Shown in pieces: positions 52,936-64,000 of a stretch of 64,000 nucleotides of DNA. The DNA comes from Ornithodoros turicata (taxonomy: Eukaryota > Arthropoda > Arachnida > Ixodida > Argasidae). A program made the translations under genes and the position numbers. The stretch spans positions 230,846,258 through 230,910,257 of the forward strand of contig NC_088201.1 in the NCBI RefSeq assembly GCF_037126465.1, read 5' to 3'. The stretch's first letter is position 1; every line of letters begins with the position of its first letter. The notes under the pieces are model-generated. The model was given only the letters and a program-made list of their open reading frames with translations. It was not told the DNA's origin and made no database searches.

Positions 52936-53240
52936 CACCGTCAGCGTGTTTTCCTGTCGTCTGCTATGGGATATCTTGTGGCTGTGTAGCAGGATATTCC
53001 CCACCGTTTGCAGTGTACGTGAGGACACGACGTTGAGCGCTCGCGCTCACGTGACAGCATAGAGCTATGACGCTTTTCGCATCTTCCGCTTCTCGGGGAA
53101 TGTCGCTCAAGCGAATACACGGTTACAAACAGGAGGATACTGCACAGTCATGGACTGTGCGAAGTTTTAAGTTCTCAAAGAATGCATGCAGTGTTCACTG
53201 ACCGCATCACCGTGAGGCCCATCCGTGAAATGGCCTTGAA
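52936..53240. other. No gene recognised
   Basis: GC-mixed DNA between the minisatellite and a MITE. Confidence 0.4.
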
Positions 53241-53718
53241 CAAGGGATCGGAACCGGTACTTTTTTGGGCCCGGTTTGGGTTCGGGATCAGGCATATTGG
53301 TTCGGTTCGGGTTTAGCTCCGCTGAACCGAAATTACCAGCTTGAACCGGTTCAGGTATATCGGTTCGGTTCGTTCGGGTTCGGCTCAGGGAGAACCCCCC
53401 CCCCCCGCCCCGCACACACGCAGACAAAAAAAGTCGGTCAGCGGTCGGGACATTTACAGGGATTGGATCGTTAAGTCTTTCGGTCCCGGTCTAACTGGTT
53501 CATGGGCAGTCATTTTGTAATTAAGAGAAAGGTATGATATAACCGTTGGTGAGTCAAAGAAGGTCGGTCAGTAGTATAATTATTTCACCTCTGAACCGAT
53601 TGTCGAACCGATAACAGACTGAATTTTTTGGGGGTGTTCGGTTCCGTTCGGGTTCCTCAGAAAATAACGCTTTTTTTTTCGGTTTTCGGATCGGGTTCAG
53701 GTCCGGTTCCGATCCCTG
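53241..53718. mobile_element. hAT-like MITE rich in GGTTCGG words
   Basis: AAGGGATCGGAACCGG at the left is mirrored by CCGGTTCCGATCCCTG at the right. The flanks ccttgaac and tcttgaac make a 7/8 target duplication. The interior repeats ggttcggttcgggttcgg words, a poly-C run (53396-53406) and no transposase. Confidence 0.7.
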
Positions 53719-54147
53719 TCTTGAACACAATAAAAAATCCACTACAACGGCGCAATGGAAAGTACAAAGTGGAAGATAAAACCGATGAAGCTGTGTGCTT
53801 GATAAATCTGAGAAGCTGTGAGATGATGATGGCTTTAGTTTGCGGGTCTCCGCAGCGCCACCTGTAGGATGTACGAGATATAAAAAATCGGGAAAGAAAA
53901 AACACATAAAAACTGAATGGAAGGAAAGGCAACAACGCACACGCTATAGAGGCGACTTATCACACGCTGAAAGAAACACCTTATTCCAGCGAAATGGCAA
54001 GTTCAGGCGGCAATCATGGCGGGTTCAGTTCTTTTATAGACGTTCGCAGCAGTGTGAACAAAGTGCCAAGCGAAGAAAAAGACAGATGGAAAAGGCGGAC
54101 TCGATTTTCGACTTTCGAATATCGAGCAGGGGAAGTGCACTGTAAAC
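53719..54147. other. No gene recognised
   Basis: Includes gaatggaaggaaaggcaaca-type A-rich DNA. No motif. Confidence 0.4.
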
Positions 54148-54462
54148 TGGCTTGTCCTCTAACTCACACCACTTTTTACACCGTATAGTCTGGAGCACCC
54201 TTTTTATATGGCGTATTTTGTGCAAAACCCCCTTCGAAAACGTGTTTTTCCTTGAAAATGCCTTATTTTGCACCCTTTATACACCCTTTTAGGAGGGTGT
54301 TAGATTGTTAAACACCCTTCTAAAAGGGCGTGTAGAGGGTGCAAAAGACGGCGTTTTCAAGGAAAAGCACCGCTTCAAAGGATGTTTTACACAGAATACA
54401 CCCTCTAAAAAGGGCGTTCCAGACTATACGGTGTAAAAAGTGGTGTGAGTTAGACGACAAGC
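54148..54462. mobile_element. Foldback MITE with ACACCCTTTT sub-repeats, CACTA-like
   Basis: ggcttgtc and ctaactcacaccacttttta at the left are mirrored by taaaaagtggtgtgagttag and gacaagcc at the right. Both arms (about 120 bp) are full of acacccttttaggagggtgt-type palindromes, like those inside the CACTA-like element at 26724-28018. No coding. Confidence 0.75.
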
Positions 54463-56186
54463 CATTTCACCCAAAAGAGCGCTTTTCAGTTTTCAGTGTG
54501 GTAACCATGCAAGCACTTCAACCAAGCATGATCTTACCTTCGAGTTCGGATCCTTCGGAAATTCGGAGTTTCTCGAAGGATTACAAAGTCTGAGAAACGG
54601 ACGGCGCCGATTTCGAAGTATTGCGGAGCCGTCATCGCAGAGACAATGCAAGGAACGATGTGCAAAAGTGACTCGACGATGTAACGCACGATGTTCTAAT
54701 ACCCAGAGCTATTGAAGTACAAATTGTGAATGGCGCCCAGTTTCAAAATGAGTAGCAGCTGTGACGAACTCAGAGCCGTTCTGTGCCAAACTATAGCCCA
54801 GTACCCGGGGTTAGGTAGAGTCACTAAGTTCGAAGATACATAGAACAGATGGGACAAGTGTGTGTAGTAGCCTCCTTTTAGGCCATTCATGCGTCCAGCG
54901 ACCCTGGAGGAGGCTACCACTTCTGGCCTTTTCTTTTTCGTTGTGAATCAGCTTGCAGTCGAAAACTAGGTCTGAAAGAAGGCGGACAAAAGAAGAAGGA
55001 AACGGGAAAATCCTTAAGGAGGCCCCGTGGGCGTTGGAAAAACCGGAGTTTATCGGATAAATCCGATATCTTGCAAAAGAACATCGGAGGAATTTTATCG
55101 AAGTCTATCGGATAAATCTGAAAATGCGTTGTCTTCCTCTAGTCCGTGTTTTTGTGCGCATTCTACCATGTCATATACTTACCAACTAGCCCAACGTTGT
55201 ATGTTATTGTAAATCCGAAAAGTCGGAAGCCTACCCATAGGTAACCAATTGACGCTGTGTGGACTCCATCCCCACTGCGTGCGCGGATGGACGTTTGAGT
55301 AACCCTCTTCACCGTCGACGCTCCGCCTTCCTCCTTTTCTCCTTCTCTGTCTTCTTCTGATTCCGCGTCGTCACAAAGGCGTTTGCCGCCTTTCTGCCAT
55401 TAAACCCATCATCCCTCTCTCTCACGAAGGCAAAAATCTGCGCAGAGGTTTTGTTTTGTTTTGTTTTTTTCGCTAGGTGCAAGAGAAGTAATCATGTTAT
55501 GTCATATCCCGTTGGAGAGGATATTTTCAAATTCTGTTTGAGAGACTGGTGTCTTCTGCAGCACGGCATGTAGCTGGTGAAGCCTTGGGTGAGATGCATC
55601 GTCGGTGACCTGACATTCCTCGGGTGGTCGCCGCCTGTGACCGGGATACATGTAAAGCGCGGAGCCTATAAGAAGCGACAGGCGACATGCTACAGATTTT
55701 GTCGCTGTCGCGGTTGCTGCTGCTTCCCGACCCATTTGAGCGACGACAAAAGCGAGCTGGGAAACAACGTTTCAGGAAACAAAAAAGGAAAAAAAAAGAT
55801 CTGAATTTCCCAACGTAATACCTCACGACGTGAAGTGATTTTAGTTTATATACACTACACAACCAAATGGAGTCATTAATTAATAGCGCCAAATTATGTG
55901 CACATGCATTTTACGGGTCCGTCTCTTGGTGGCGCTGCGGTTCCCCCGCTTTCGTCTTCTATATAGTTTTTTTTTTTTACTCGCTCCGCCTCTTTTACTT
56001 TTTAAAGTTCGCTTGCTTCCCACCTACATCATCGAAATTTCATTTTAATAAAGTTGAGTTACCAACCACGCTACGCCGTAACCTCCACATCTCTATCCGT
56101 TATCATTCACTTCAGTTACATCCCGCAAAATCTAGCGGATTTGGGCACGCGCCGGGCAACGGTCACTGGCGCCAAGCGACAAATAT
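54463..56186. other. No gene recognised; GCGACA-rich fragment near 55660-55750
   Basis: 55665-55745 ('gaagcgacaggcgacatgct', 'tgtcgctgtcgcgg') resembles the sub-terminal words of the Harbinger-like family and may be a decayed relative. tagagtcactaag at about 54824 matches an end seen at 2308. Poly-T runs at 55465 and 55968. Confidence 0.4.
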
Positions 56187-56743
56187 AGCCCGAATCCCAT
56201 AACAAGCGACACGCGGCAGATACACGCGAGAAGCGACAAAATCGACGTCACTGCCGCCACACGAGCGTCAAAAAAGCTTTGTCGCGGCTCAATATTTCTG
56301 CATCTACTCCCAGTAGATATTTGTAGCATGTGGCTGAGTTCGTTGCCTGTTGTTTGACAAAACCAGCTAGATTTGGCGGCGTGAAACAAGAACTGAACGC
56401 GTGGGCAAGGGAGAGGGTGGAGAGGGCAACCAACAAAACTAGCAGACGAAGAAGTGGGCGGGGCGTTGGGTACTTCAACCGCAGCGCCACTGCGTTACGG
56501 CGAATATTACATAGCAACTTCATTACAATTTCTCCTCGTTTTGACGAATGAAATACTATTTTTGGTATATTTATGGCAATTTACAACTTAGCTCGAATAA
56601 AATAAGCATTGCTTCTCCAAAAACATCATTTCTCGGTGACGAAATGTCGCTGCTCAAATGGACCAGGAAGTCGCGCCATGACCAGACGCGACAGCGACAA
56701 ATTCTGCAGCGCGTCGCGTGTCGCTTGTTATGGGGTCCGGGCT
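56187..56743. mobile_element. Harbinger-like MITE, 557 bp, TAT duplication
   Basis: AGCCCGAATCCCATAACAAG at the left is mirrored by CTTGTTATGGGGTCCGGGCT at the right, with TAT on both sides (56184-56186, 56744-56746). It is collinear with the 39141-40043 copy over both ends and the 'gtttgacaaaRccag' and 'gcgttacggcgaatattac' blocks, but lacks that copy's MADF-like segment. Confidence 0.85.
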
Positions 56744-57130
56744 TATCTACGGGGAGTAGATGCAACATAATGTAGCCGCGACAGAGCTTTTTTGTCGCTC
56801 GCGTGGCGGCGGCGCCATCGATTTTGCCGCTTGTCGCTTGAGGGCTTTTTTTGTTTGTTCATTCGTTTCAGTTTCTATCGTTCTTGAAGTCGCTTCAGCC
56901 CATTCAGTTAAGGAAAGAAAAAGTATGCGGCTGTGCTTGTAGTATTACAAGTATAGCGTAATGTGCCTAATAACGCGTGTGTGCGCCTTTTAGATCTTTT
57001 GCTCTCACTCACTGTAATCTTCATCATATATGTTCTTTCAGGTCTACACGGCTCACCCTCTTAGCATCTCACGGAGAGTGCCGGACATTTTCTCTTTAAG
57101 CATGCCTGTAATTATTTGCCGTCTTATGCG
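56744..57130. other. No gene recognised
   Basis: 56765-56850 again carries gcgacagagc/ttgtcgcttg words. The rest is unremarkable. Confidence 0.4.
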
Positions 57131-57656
57131 TTACAGGGGAAACAAAAAGAGTACTTTTACTCCTTCTGGGGACTAAATGCATTGCCACAAAACATAGTCC
57201 CTTTCGGGAGTAAATGAATGTCACAGAGCGGAGACTGCATTTTACGCGCTGTTGTAAAAGTGCCAGGTAAAAAAAACTCGTGTGCATGCGTGAAAATACT
57301 TTGACGCAAACCGTCAACCCTGATATAGCGAGTGATATCAAATCTTGCGCTATATATAGGGCACAATTAACGAAGAAAGATGCTCTAACTGTTTCTTTCT
57401 CTGTGCGGCTGCAAAATTGCCGCGTTGGCTGAGTTATACAGCCTTATGCCGCTCAAATTGACCAAGGACACATATTTACGTAGAGTGTTGCATTCAGGAG
57501 ACCATTCGCGAAGTTCAGTGACAATTTGCAGTCCTAGAGGGTAAATGTCAGGACTAAATGTCAGGTTAGGGGACTAAACTGGGGAATAATTGCAATCTAG
57601 GGGAGTAGAAGCTGCAATTACTCCCCGTTTTATTCCTTTTTTTTCTCCTTACAGTG
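57131..57656. mobile_element. Possible CACTA-like MITE
   Basis: TTACAGGGGAAACAAAAAG near 57132 and, on the other strand, CACTGTAAGGAGAAAAAAA at about 57656 could be the two ends. ggggactaaatg / ctactcccc words recur inside in both orientations. The ends match imperfectly. Confidence 0.4.
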
Positions 57657-59095
57657 TACTTGGGCTTGGCCGATGAGTCCCAGAGACTGGAGGAGACACC
57701 AACAAACAATTCGATAGCTGCTTATAAAGCGGGAAGGGGACTAGACTCTAAATCCTGTGGGAGGCACGTACTGGATAACAAAAATTTCCTGAGAAAGTGC
57801 AGCCGTAACACAGCGGTAACCGTCTGAAAAAAAAAAAAAAAAACAGCCGTAGCGGTTATCAAATAGCAAGCACAGCGATCCCCATCGCCAAATTTCAGCA
57901 TGTACAACGCCGTCACGTCCGTATGAAACGGCTTTGTGTCTGCTGAATAATATGTGTGTACCTCCTGAAGCGTCTATCCGCGTGCTTGTTGTATAATGCG
58001 TGTGTCCCCCGAATATATGTGCCTTCGTTGCAGCGTACTACTTCGCTCCGCGCTCCCCGGCGAGGAGTGACATAGCACGGCGTATTTTTCCGCAGTGCAT
58101 TCCTTCCCGCTTCCTTTCCTGTTGTCTGCTCTGCAAAGTGGCCTTCGAGAAGGATGACGACCTTGCTTTTTAAGTACAGGTTCAATGCTTGCTTAACGTA
58201 AGTCAGCCTAGCTGTGATGTATCGTACGAGGCCTGCGTTTTACGAGTGTTTAACCATCCAAATATATTCTGTTGCAGACGGTGGACGCATTGTAAATGAC
58301 AGCAGGAGCGGACCGGCTACATCGGTGAAGCCACGATATACATTACCACTGACGTCACTAGGGGGGTGCGGACAGCGCCGGGTGATGCCACAGAAGGGGG
58401 TGACGTGCTGCAGCAGTACCGCTGCTTCTGCTCTTTTTCCGTAGCGAGGTGACGCCAACAAACAATATAAGAAGCCCCATAGGTGAGCATGTGATTTTTT
58501 TTTCTGCGTACGATATGATACTGTTATTTATCGTGTATCGCCTCGGATGGAAAGGGACACATTATTGGAGGGGGTGGGGGTGACAGAGCTCCACACCGGG
58601 TGACGCATACCCTGGTGACGCCAAATGCTTGCCAATACCTGCCTGTTGTCCCGTTTCGTTCCCGTGTACGTGAACCTCCCATTTTTCTGTAACCGGTCTG
58701 GAGCCTAGATCACTTCGTTCACATAATCCCCTCCACACTCTAACAAACCGGCCATTCACGCCGACCGTAGAAGACCGTACGGACCTTTTCTTCTCTCCGG
58801 GCTGTTGACCCACAATTCGCATGAACGTTTAACACGTCATACCTAACCCTTTAAATACCATGTCAACGATGAGGACGGTGCCCAGAAGAAGAACAGTCTC
58901 TGCTCGAAATATCGGCGGCTCCTGTCCTGAGGCTACTCCCTTCGTAAACGAAATCAATTGTATTATTTCGTTATAGGCGACCGTGGGACTGTATCGATTG
59001 CGAGGAGGTGTGTTACCAAATTGGTGTACTATTCCAGCATTCAAGGTGCAAAAATACCCGCGTGATATTCACTTCGGTTTCTTTACAGGTTGTTC
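57657..59095. other. No gene recognised; possible Penelope-like tail at 58800-58980
   Basis: 'agaagaagaacagtctctgc' followed by 'tcgaaatatcggcgg' at 58885-58920 has the look of the hairpin found in Penelope-like ends, but without coding support. A-run at 57828-57843, T-run at 58495. Confidence 0.35.
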
Positions 59096-59103
59096 CCTGT
59101 CTC

Positions 59104-59356
59104 CAGTGGCGTATCTAGGGTGTGGCAGGTGTGGACAGGTGCCATGGGCGCCAGGTGAACAGGGGCGCCATTATGTGGTTGGGTGTGAATGTGCCAGGTC
59201 GGGCACTCAACCTGGCACATTCATAAATGATCTAAAGCACCCGCTGTTAGAGAGGTTGTAGTGTGAAACCTAGTGCGGACCACACGAAAACGCATCCCCA
59301 AGGACATCGTGTTAACCATGTTGCCATGGGCGCAGGCAGCTCTAGATACGCCACTG
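59104..59356. mobile_element. hAT MITE, 253 bp, perfect 8-bp target duplication
   Basis: CAGTGGCGTATCTAGGG at the left is mirrored by TCTAGATACGCCACTG at the right. CCTGTCTC flanks both sides (59096-59103 and 59357-59364). No coding capacity. It resembles the lone terminus near 24890 (CAGTGGCGTAGCC). Confidence 0.9.
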
Positions 59357-59364
59357 CCTGTCTC

Positions 59365-59789
59365 AACGGTCACACATACGTGCGCAAAATTACAGCTGCT
59401 TCTCACATTGAAGCGTGTCTTGCGCCACTTGCTTGGACAATTGTTCGTCGGCCATTTCGTTCGAGGAACACTCGTGCTCGTGAGTAAGGGTGATCTTGAT
59501 TCAGCTTTGCAGTGTCGGCCGGTTCGAAGTTTCGAGGATTGTGTGTTCGACGTTTGGAGGACTGTCTGCCCAAGCACCACACAGGACCGGGAAAGGGTCG
59601 GGAAGTCAACGAGACTACTGGTTCTGCAAAGGCCGTTAACGAATGCAGGAACCCGAAGCTATGACGATAGTATCCCGATGCCAAGAGAAAGAAGAAATGC
59701 TGAGAGGGAAAAGATGTGAGGTTGCTTCCCGAAATGGCACATGCATGGCAAATGCAAATGACTGCATATTAGGTGCCTTGGTGTAAATC
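59365..59789. other. Unrecognised open stretch next to the MITE
   Basis: On +, 59365-59719 is open, and removing the MITE joins it to ttctttacag|gttgttccctgtctc upstream, so it could be an interrupted exon. No motif supports this. Confidence 0.25.
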
Positions 59790-62700
59790 CTTTAGCTATG
59801 TTTAGCTCATATGTTTACATTACATGTTTAGCTTTGGTTTTGGCTCATATTTAGGAAGGTGTAGTTCATATAAAATTCGTGCCTTTACGTAGCGAGACAG
59901 ATATTGTCATTATTGACGCCACAGGGCTCGGTCTGTAGATTAATTTTGCTAACATGGTGCTCTTTGTTGTGTGCTGAAATTTAGCTGATAGCCTTAGCTA
60001 TGTTTAGCTCATATGTTTACATTACATGTTTAGCTTTGGTTTTGGCTCATGTTTAGGAAGGTGTAGTTCATATAAAATTCGTGCCTTTACGTAGCGAGAC
60101 AGCTATTGTCATTATTGACACCACATAGCTCGGTCTGTCGATTAATTTTGCTAACATGGTGCTCTTTGTTGTGTGCTGAACTTTATCTGATACCTTTAGC
60201 TATGTTTAGCTCATATGTTTACATTACATGTTTAGCTTTGGTTTTGGCTCATATTTAGGAAGGTGTAGTTCATATAAAATTTGTGCCTTTACGTAGCGAG
60301 ACAGCTATTGTCATTATTGACGCCACATAGCTCGGTCTGTCGATTAATTTTGCTAACATGGTGCTCTTTGTTGTGTGCTGAACTTTAGCTGATACCTTTA
60401 GCTATGTTTAGCTCATGTATTTACATTACATGTTTAGCTTTGGTTTTGGCTCATATTTAGGAAGGTGTAGTTCATATAAAATTTGTGCCTTTACGTAGCG
60501 AGACAGCTATTGTCATTATTGACGCCACAGGGCTCGGTCTGTAGATTAATTTTGCTAACATGGTGCTCTTTGTTGTGTGCTGAAATTTAGCTGATACCTT
60601 TAGCTATGTTTAGCTCATATGTTTACATTACATGTTTAGCTTTGGTTTTGGCTCATATTTAGGAAGGTGTAGTTCATATAAAATTCGTGCCTTTACGTAG
60701 CGAGACAGCTATTGTCATTATTGACGCCACAGGGCTCGGTCTGTAGATTAATTTTGCTAACATGGTGCTCTTTGTTGTGTGCTGAAATTTAGCTGATACA
60801 TTTAGCTATGTTTAGCTCATATGTTTACATTACATGTTTAGCTTTGGTTTTGGCTCATATTTAGGAAGGTGTAGTTCATATAAAATTTGTGCCTTTACGT
60901 AGCGAGACAGCTATTGTCATTATTGACGCCACAGTGCTCGGTCTGTCGATTAATTTTGCTAACATGGTGCTCTTTGTTGTGTGCTGAAATTTAGCTGATG
61001 ACTTTAGCTGTGCTTAGCTGATATGTTTACATTGCTTGATTAGCTTTGCTTTTGGCTCATATTTAGGCAGGTTTAGTTCATATAAAATTCGTGGCTTTAC
61101 GTATCGAGACAACTATTGTCATTATTGACGCCATAGTGCTCGCTCTGTAGATTCATTTCGCTCACCTGGGGCTCTCTGCTGTGTGCTGAAATTTAGCTGA
61201 TGACTTTAGCTGTGCTTAGCTGATATGTTTACATTGCTTGTTTAGCTTTGCGTTTGGCTCATATTTAGGCAGGTTTAGTTCATATAAAATTCGTGACTTT
61301 ACGTAGCCAGACAACTATTGTCATCATTGACGCCATAGTGCTCGCTCTGTAGATTCATTTCGCTCACCTGGGGCTCTCTGCTGTGTGCTGAAATTTAGCT
61401 GATGACTTTAGCTGCGCTTAGCTGATATGTGTACATTGCTTGTTTAGCTTTGCTTTTGGCTCATATTTAGGCAGATTTAGTTCATATAAAATTCGTGGCT
61501 TTACGTATCGAGACAACTATTGTCATTATTGACGCCATAGTGCTCGCTCTGTAGATTCATTTCGCTCACCTGGGGCTCTCTGCTGTGTGCTGAAATTTAG
61601 CTGATGACTTTAGCTGTGCTTAGCTGATGTGTTTACATTGCTTGTTTAGCTTTGCGTTTGGCTCATATTTAGGCAGGTTTAGTTCATATAAAATTCGTGG
61701 CTTTACGTAGCCAGACAACTATTGTCATTATTGACGCCACAGTGCTCGCTCTGTGGATTTATTTCCCTCACCTGGGGCTCTCTGTTGTGTGCTGAAATTT
61801 AGCTGATGACTTTAGCTGTGCTTAGCTGATTTGTTTACATTGCTTGATTAGCTTTGCTTTTGGCTCATATTTAGGCAGGTTTAGTTCATATAAAATTCGT
61901 GGCTTTACGTATCGAGACAACTATTGTCATTATTGACGCCATAGTGCTCGCTCTGTAGATTCATTTCGCTCACCTGGGGCTCTCTGCTGTGTGCTGAAAT
62001 TTAGCTGATGACTTTAGCTGTGCTTAGCTGATATGTTTACATTGCTTGTTGAGCTTTGCGTTTGGCTCATATTTAGGCAGGTTTAGTTCATATAAAATTC
62101 ATGGCTTTACGTAGCGAGACAACTATTGTCATTATTGACGCCACAGTGCTCACTCTGTGGATTCATTTCCCTCACCTGGGGCTCTCTGTTGTGTGCTGAA
62201 ATTTAGCTGATGACTTTAGCTGTGCTTAGCTGATATGTTTACATTGCTTGTTTAGCTTTGCTTTTGGCTCATATTTAGGCAGGTTTAGTTCATATAAAAT
62301 TCGTGGCTTTACGTAGCGAGACAACTATTGTCATTATTGACGCCACAGTGCTCGCTCTGTAGATTCATTTCGCTCACCTGGAGCTCTCTGCTGTGTGCTG
62401 AAATTTATCTGATGACTTTAGCTGTGCTTAGCTGATATGTTTACATTGCTTGTTTAGCTTTGCTTTTAGCTCATACTTAGGCAGGTTTAGTTCATATAAA
62501 ATTCGTGGCTTTACGTAGCCAGACAACTATTGTCATTATTGACGCCACAGTGCTCGCTCTGTGGATTCATTTCCCTCACCTGGAGCTCTCTGTTGTGTGC
62601 TGAAATTTAGCTGATGACTTTAGCTGTGCTTAGCTGATTTGTTTACATTGCTTGATTAGCTTTGCTTTTGGCTCATATTTAGGCAGGTTTAGTTCATATA

Positions 62701-64000
62701 AAATTCGTGGCTTTACGTATCGAGACAACAATTGTCATTATTGACGCCATAGTGCTCGCTCTGTAGATTCATTTCGCTCACCTGGGGCTCTCTGCTGTGT
62801 GCTGAAATTTAGCTGATGACTTTAGCTGTGCTTAGCTGATATGTTTACATTGCTTGTTTAGCTTTGCGTTTGGCTCATATTTAGGCAGGTTTAGTTCATA
62901 TAAAATTCGTGACTTTACGTAGCCAGACAACTATTGTCATTATTGACGCCACAGTGCTCGCTCTGTGGATTCATTTCCCTCACCTGGGGCTCTCTGTTGT
63001 GTGCTGAAATTTAGCTGATGACTTTAGCTGTGCTTAGCTGATTTGTTTACATTGCTTGATTAGCTTTGCTTTTGGCTCATATTTAGGCAGGTTTAGTTCA
63101 TATAAAATTCGTGGCTTTACGTATCGAGACAACTATTGTCATTATTGACGCCATAGTGCTCGCTCTGTAGATTCATTTCGCTCACCTGGGGCTCTCTGCT
63201 GTGTGCTGAAATTTAGCTGATGGCTTTAGCTGTGCTTAGCTGATATGTTTACATTGCTTGTTTAGCTTTGCGTTTGGCTCATATTTAGGCAGGTTTAGTT
63301 CATATAAAATTCGTGGCTTTACGTAGCGAGACAACTATTGTCATTATTGACGCCACAGTGCTCGCTCTGTGGATTCATTTCCCTCACCTGGGGCTCTCTG
63401 TTGTGTGCTGAAATTTAGGTGATGACTTTAGCTGTGCTTAGCTGATTTGTTTACATTGCTTGATTAGCTTTGCTTTTGGCTCATATTTAGGCAGGTTTAG
63501 TTCATATAAAATTCGTGGCTTTACGTATCGAGACAACTATTGTCATTATTGACGCCATAGTGCTCGCTCTGTAGATTCATTTCGCTCACCTGGGGCTCTC
63601 TGCTGTGTGCTGAAATTTAGCTGATGACTTTAGCTGTGCTTAGCTGATATGTTTACATTGCTTGTTTAGCTTTGCGTTTGGCTCATATTTAGGCAGGTTT
63701 AGTTCATATAAAATTCGTGACTTTACGTAGCGAGACAACTATTGTCATTATTGACGCCACAGTGCTCGCTCTGTGGATTCATTTCCCTCACCTGGGGCTC
63801 TCTGTTGTGTGCTGAAATTTAGCTGATGACTTTAGCTGTGCTTAGCTGATTTGTTTACATTGCTTGATTAGCTTTGGTTTTGGCTCATATTTAGGCAGGT
63901 TTAGTTCATATAAAATTCGTGGCTTTACGTAGCGAGACAACTATTGTCATTATTGACGCCATAGTGCTCGCTCTGTAGATTCATTTCGCTCACGTGGGGC
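59790..64000. repeat. 202-bp satellite array running off the window end
   Basis: The word acgtag(c)gagac occurs every 202 bp (59887, 60089, 60291, 60493, 60695, 60897, 61099, 61301 and on). The first six units ('taggaaggtgtag', 'gctaacatggtgctc') differ from the later ones ('taggcaggtttag', 'cacctggggctctc'). From about 61545 two subtypes alternate strictly, giving a 404-bp dimer. About 21 units are visible. No coding frame. The boundary on the right is not reached. Confidence 0.95.

Overview
This is a eukaryotic, chelicerate-type window, most likely from a hard tick. The reasons are spliced host exons with GT-AG borders, a Ruka-like tRNA SINE with a poly-A tail, Penelope-like retroelements, chelicerate-style Ty3/gypsy and CR1/L2 LINE remnants, many TA-flanked foldback elements and a long satellite. 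There is no bacterial gene organisation, so operons and ribosome binding sites do not apply. Almost all of the sequence is transposable elements (TEs), most of them broken, and I found no promoter I could support.

One host gene can be followed through the repeats on the + strand. It is a GH18 (chitinase-like) gene whose exons at 7147-7274, 28368-28515, 38769-38957, 44606-44734 and 50176-50349 join in compatible phases and end at a stop codon with an AATAAA signal downstream. A less certain earlier exon ends at 7035. The GH18 active-site motif is replaced, so the product looks like a non-catalytic chitinase-like protein. Its introns (up to 21 kb) hold most of the TEs.

Layout. 1-1300: Ty3/gypsy remnant split by a tRNA-like SINE pair. 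1494-1855, 3843-5404 and 9605-10095: a dispersed tandem family with a monomer of about 234 bp that folds as hammerhead ribozymes (retrozyme-like), including one copy with an intact core at 3879-3957. 1888-3757: foldback elements. 8240-9500: Penelope-like reverse transcriptase remnant. 11285-22310: nested LTR elements, in which a full-length Ty3 element (15981-21996, 5-bp target duplication) sits inside an older one and itself contains a tRNA-like repeat and an internally deleted hAT element with a perfect 8-bp duplication. 23017-23860: pogo-like element. 26724-28018: CACTA-like element. 30721-31937: mariner. 32480-33800: low-complexity and minisatellite DNA. 35165-36822: CR1/L2-like LINE. 39141-40043 and 56187-56743: PIF/Harbinger-like element and its MITE. 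40600-43851: Penelope GIY-YIG domain, foldback element and gypsy. 45357-47380: LINE with RNase H. 47834-48110: Ruka-like SINE. 50694-52262: tRNA-like repeats bracketed by inverted repeats. 52683-52935: 14-bp minisatellite. 53241-59356: several MITEs. 59790-64000: a 202-bp satellite that turns into a 404-bp dimeric higher-order repeat.

The strongest candidate for a little-described system is the hammerhead-bearing 234-bp family, present at three loci in both orientations. The second is the tRNA-like unit enclosed by a 14-bp inverted repeat.
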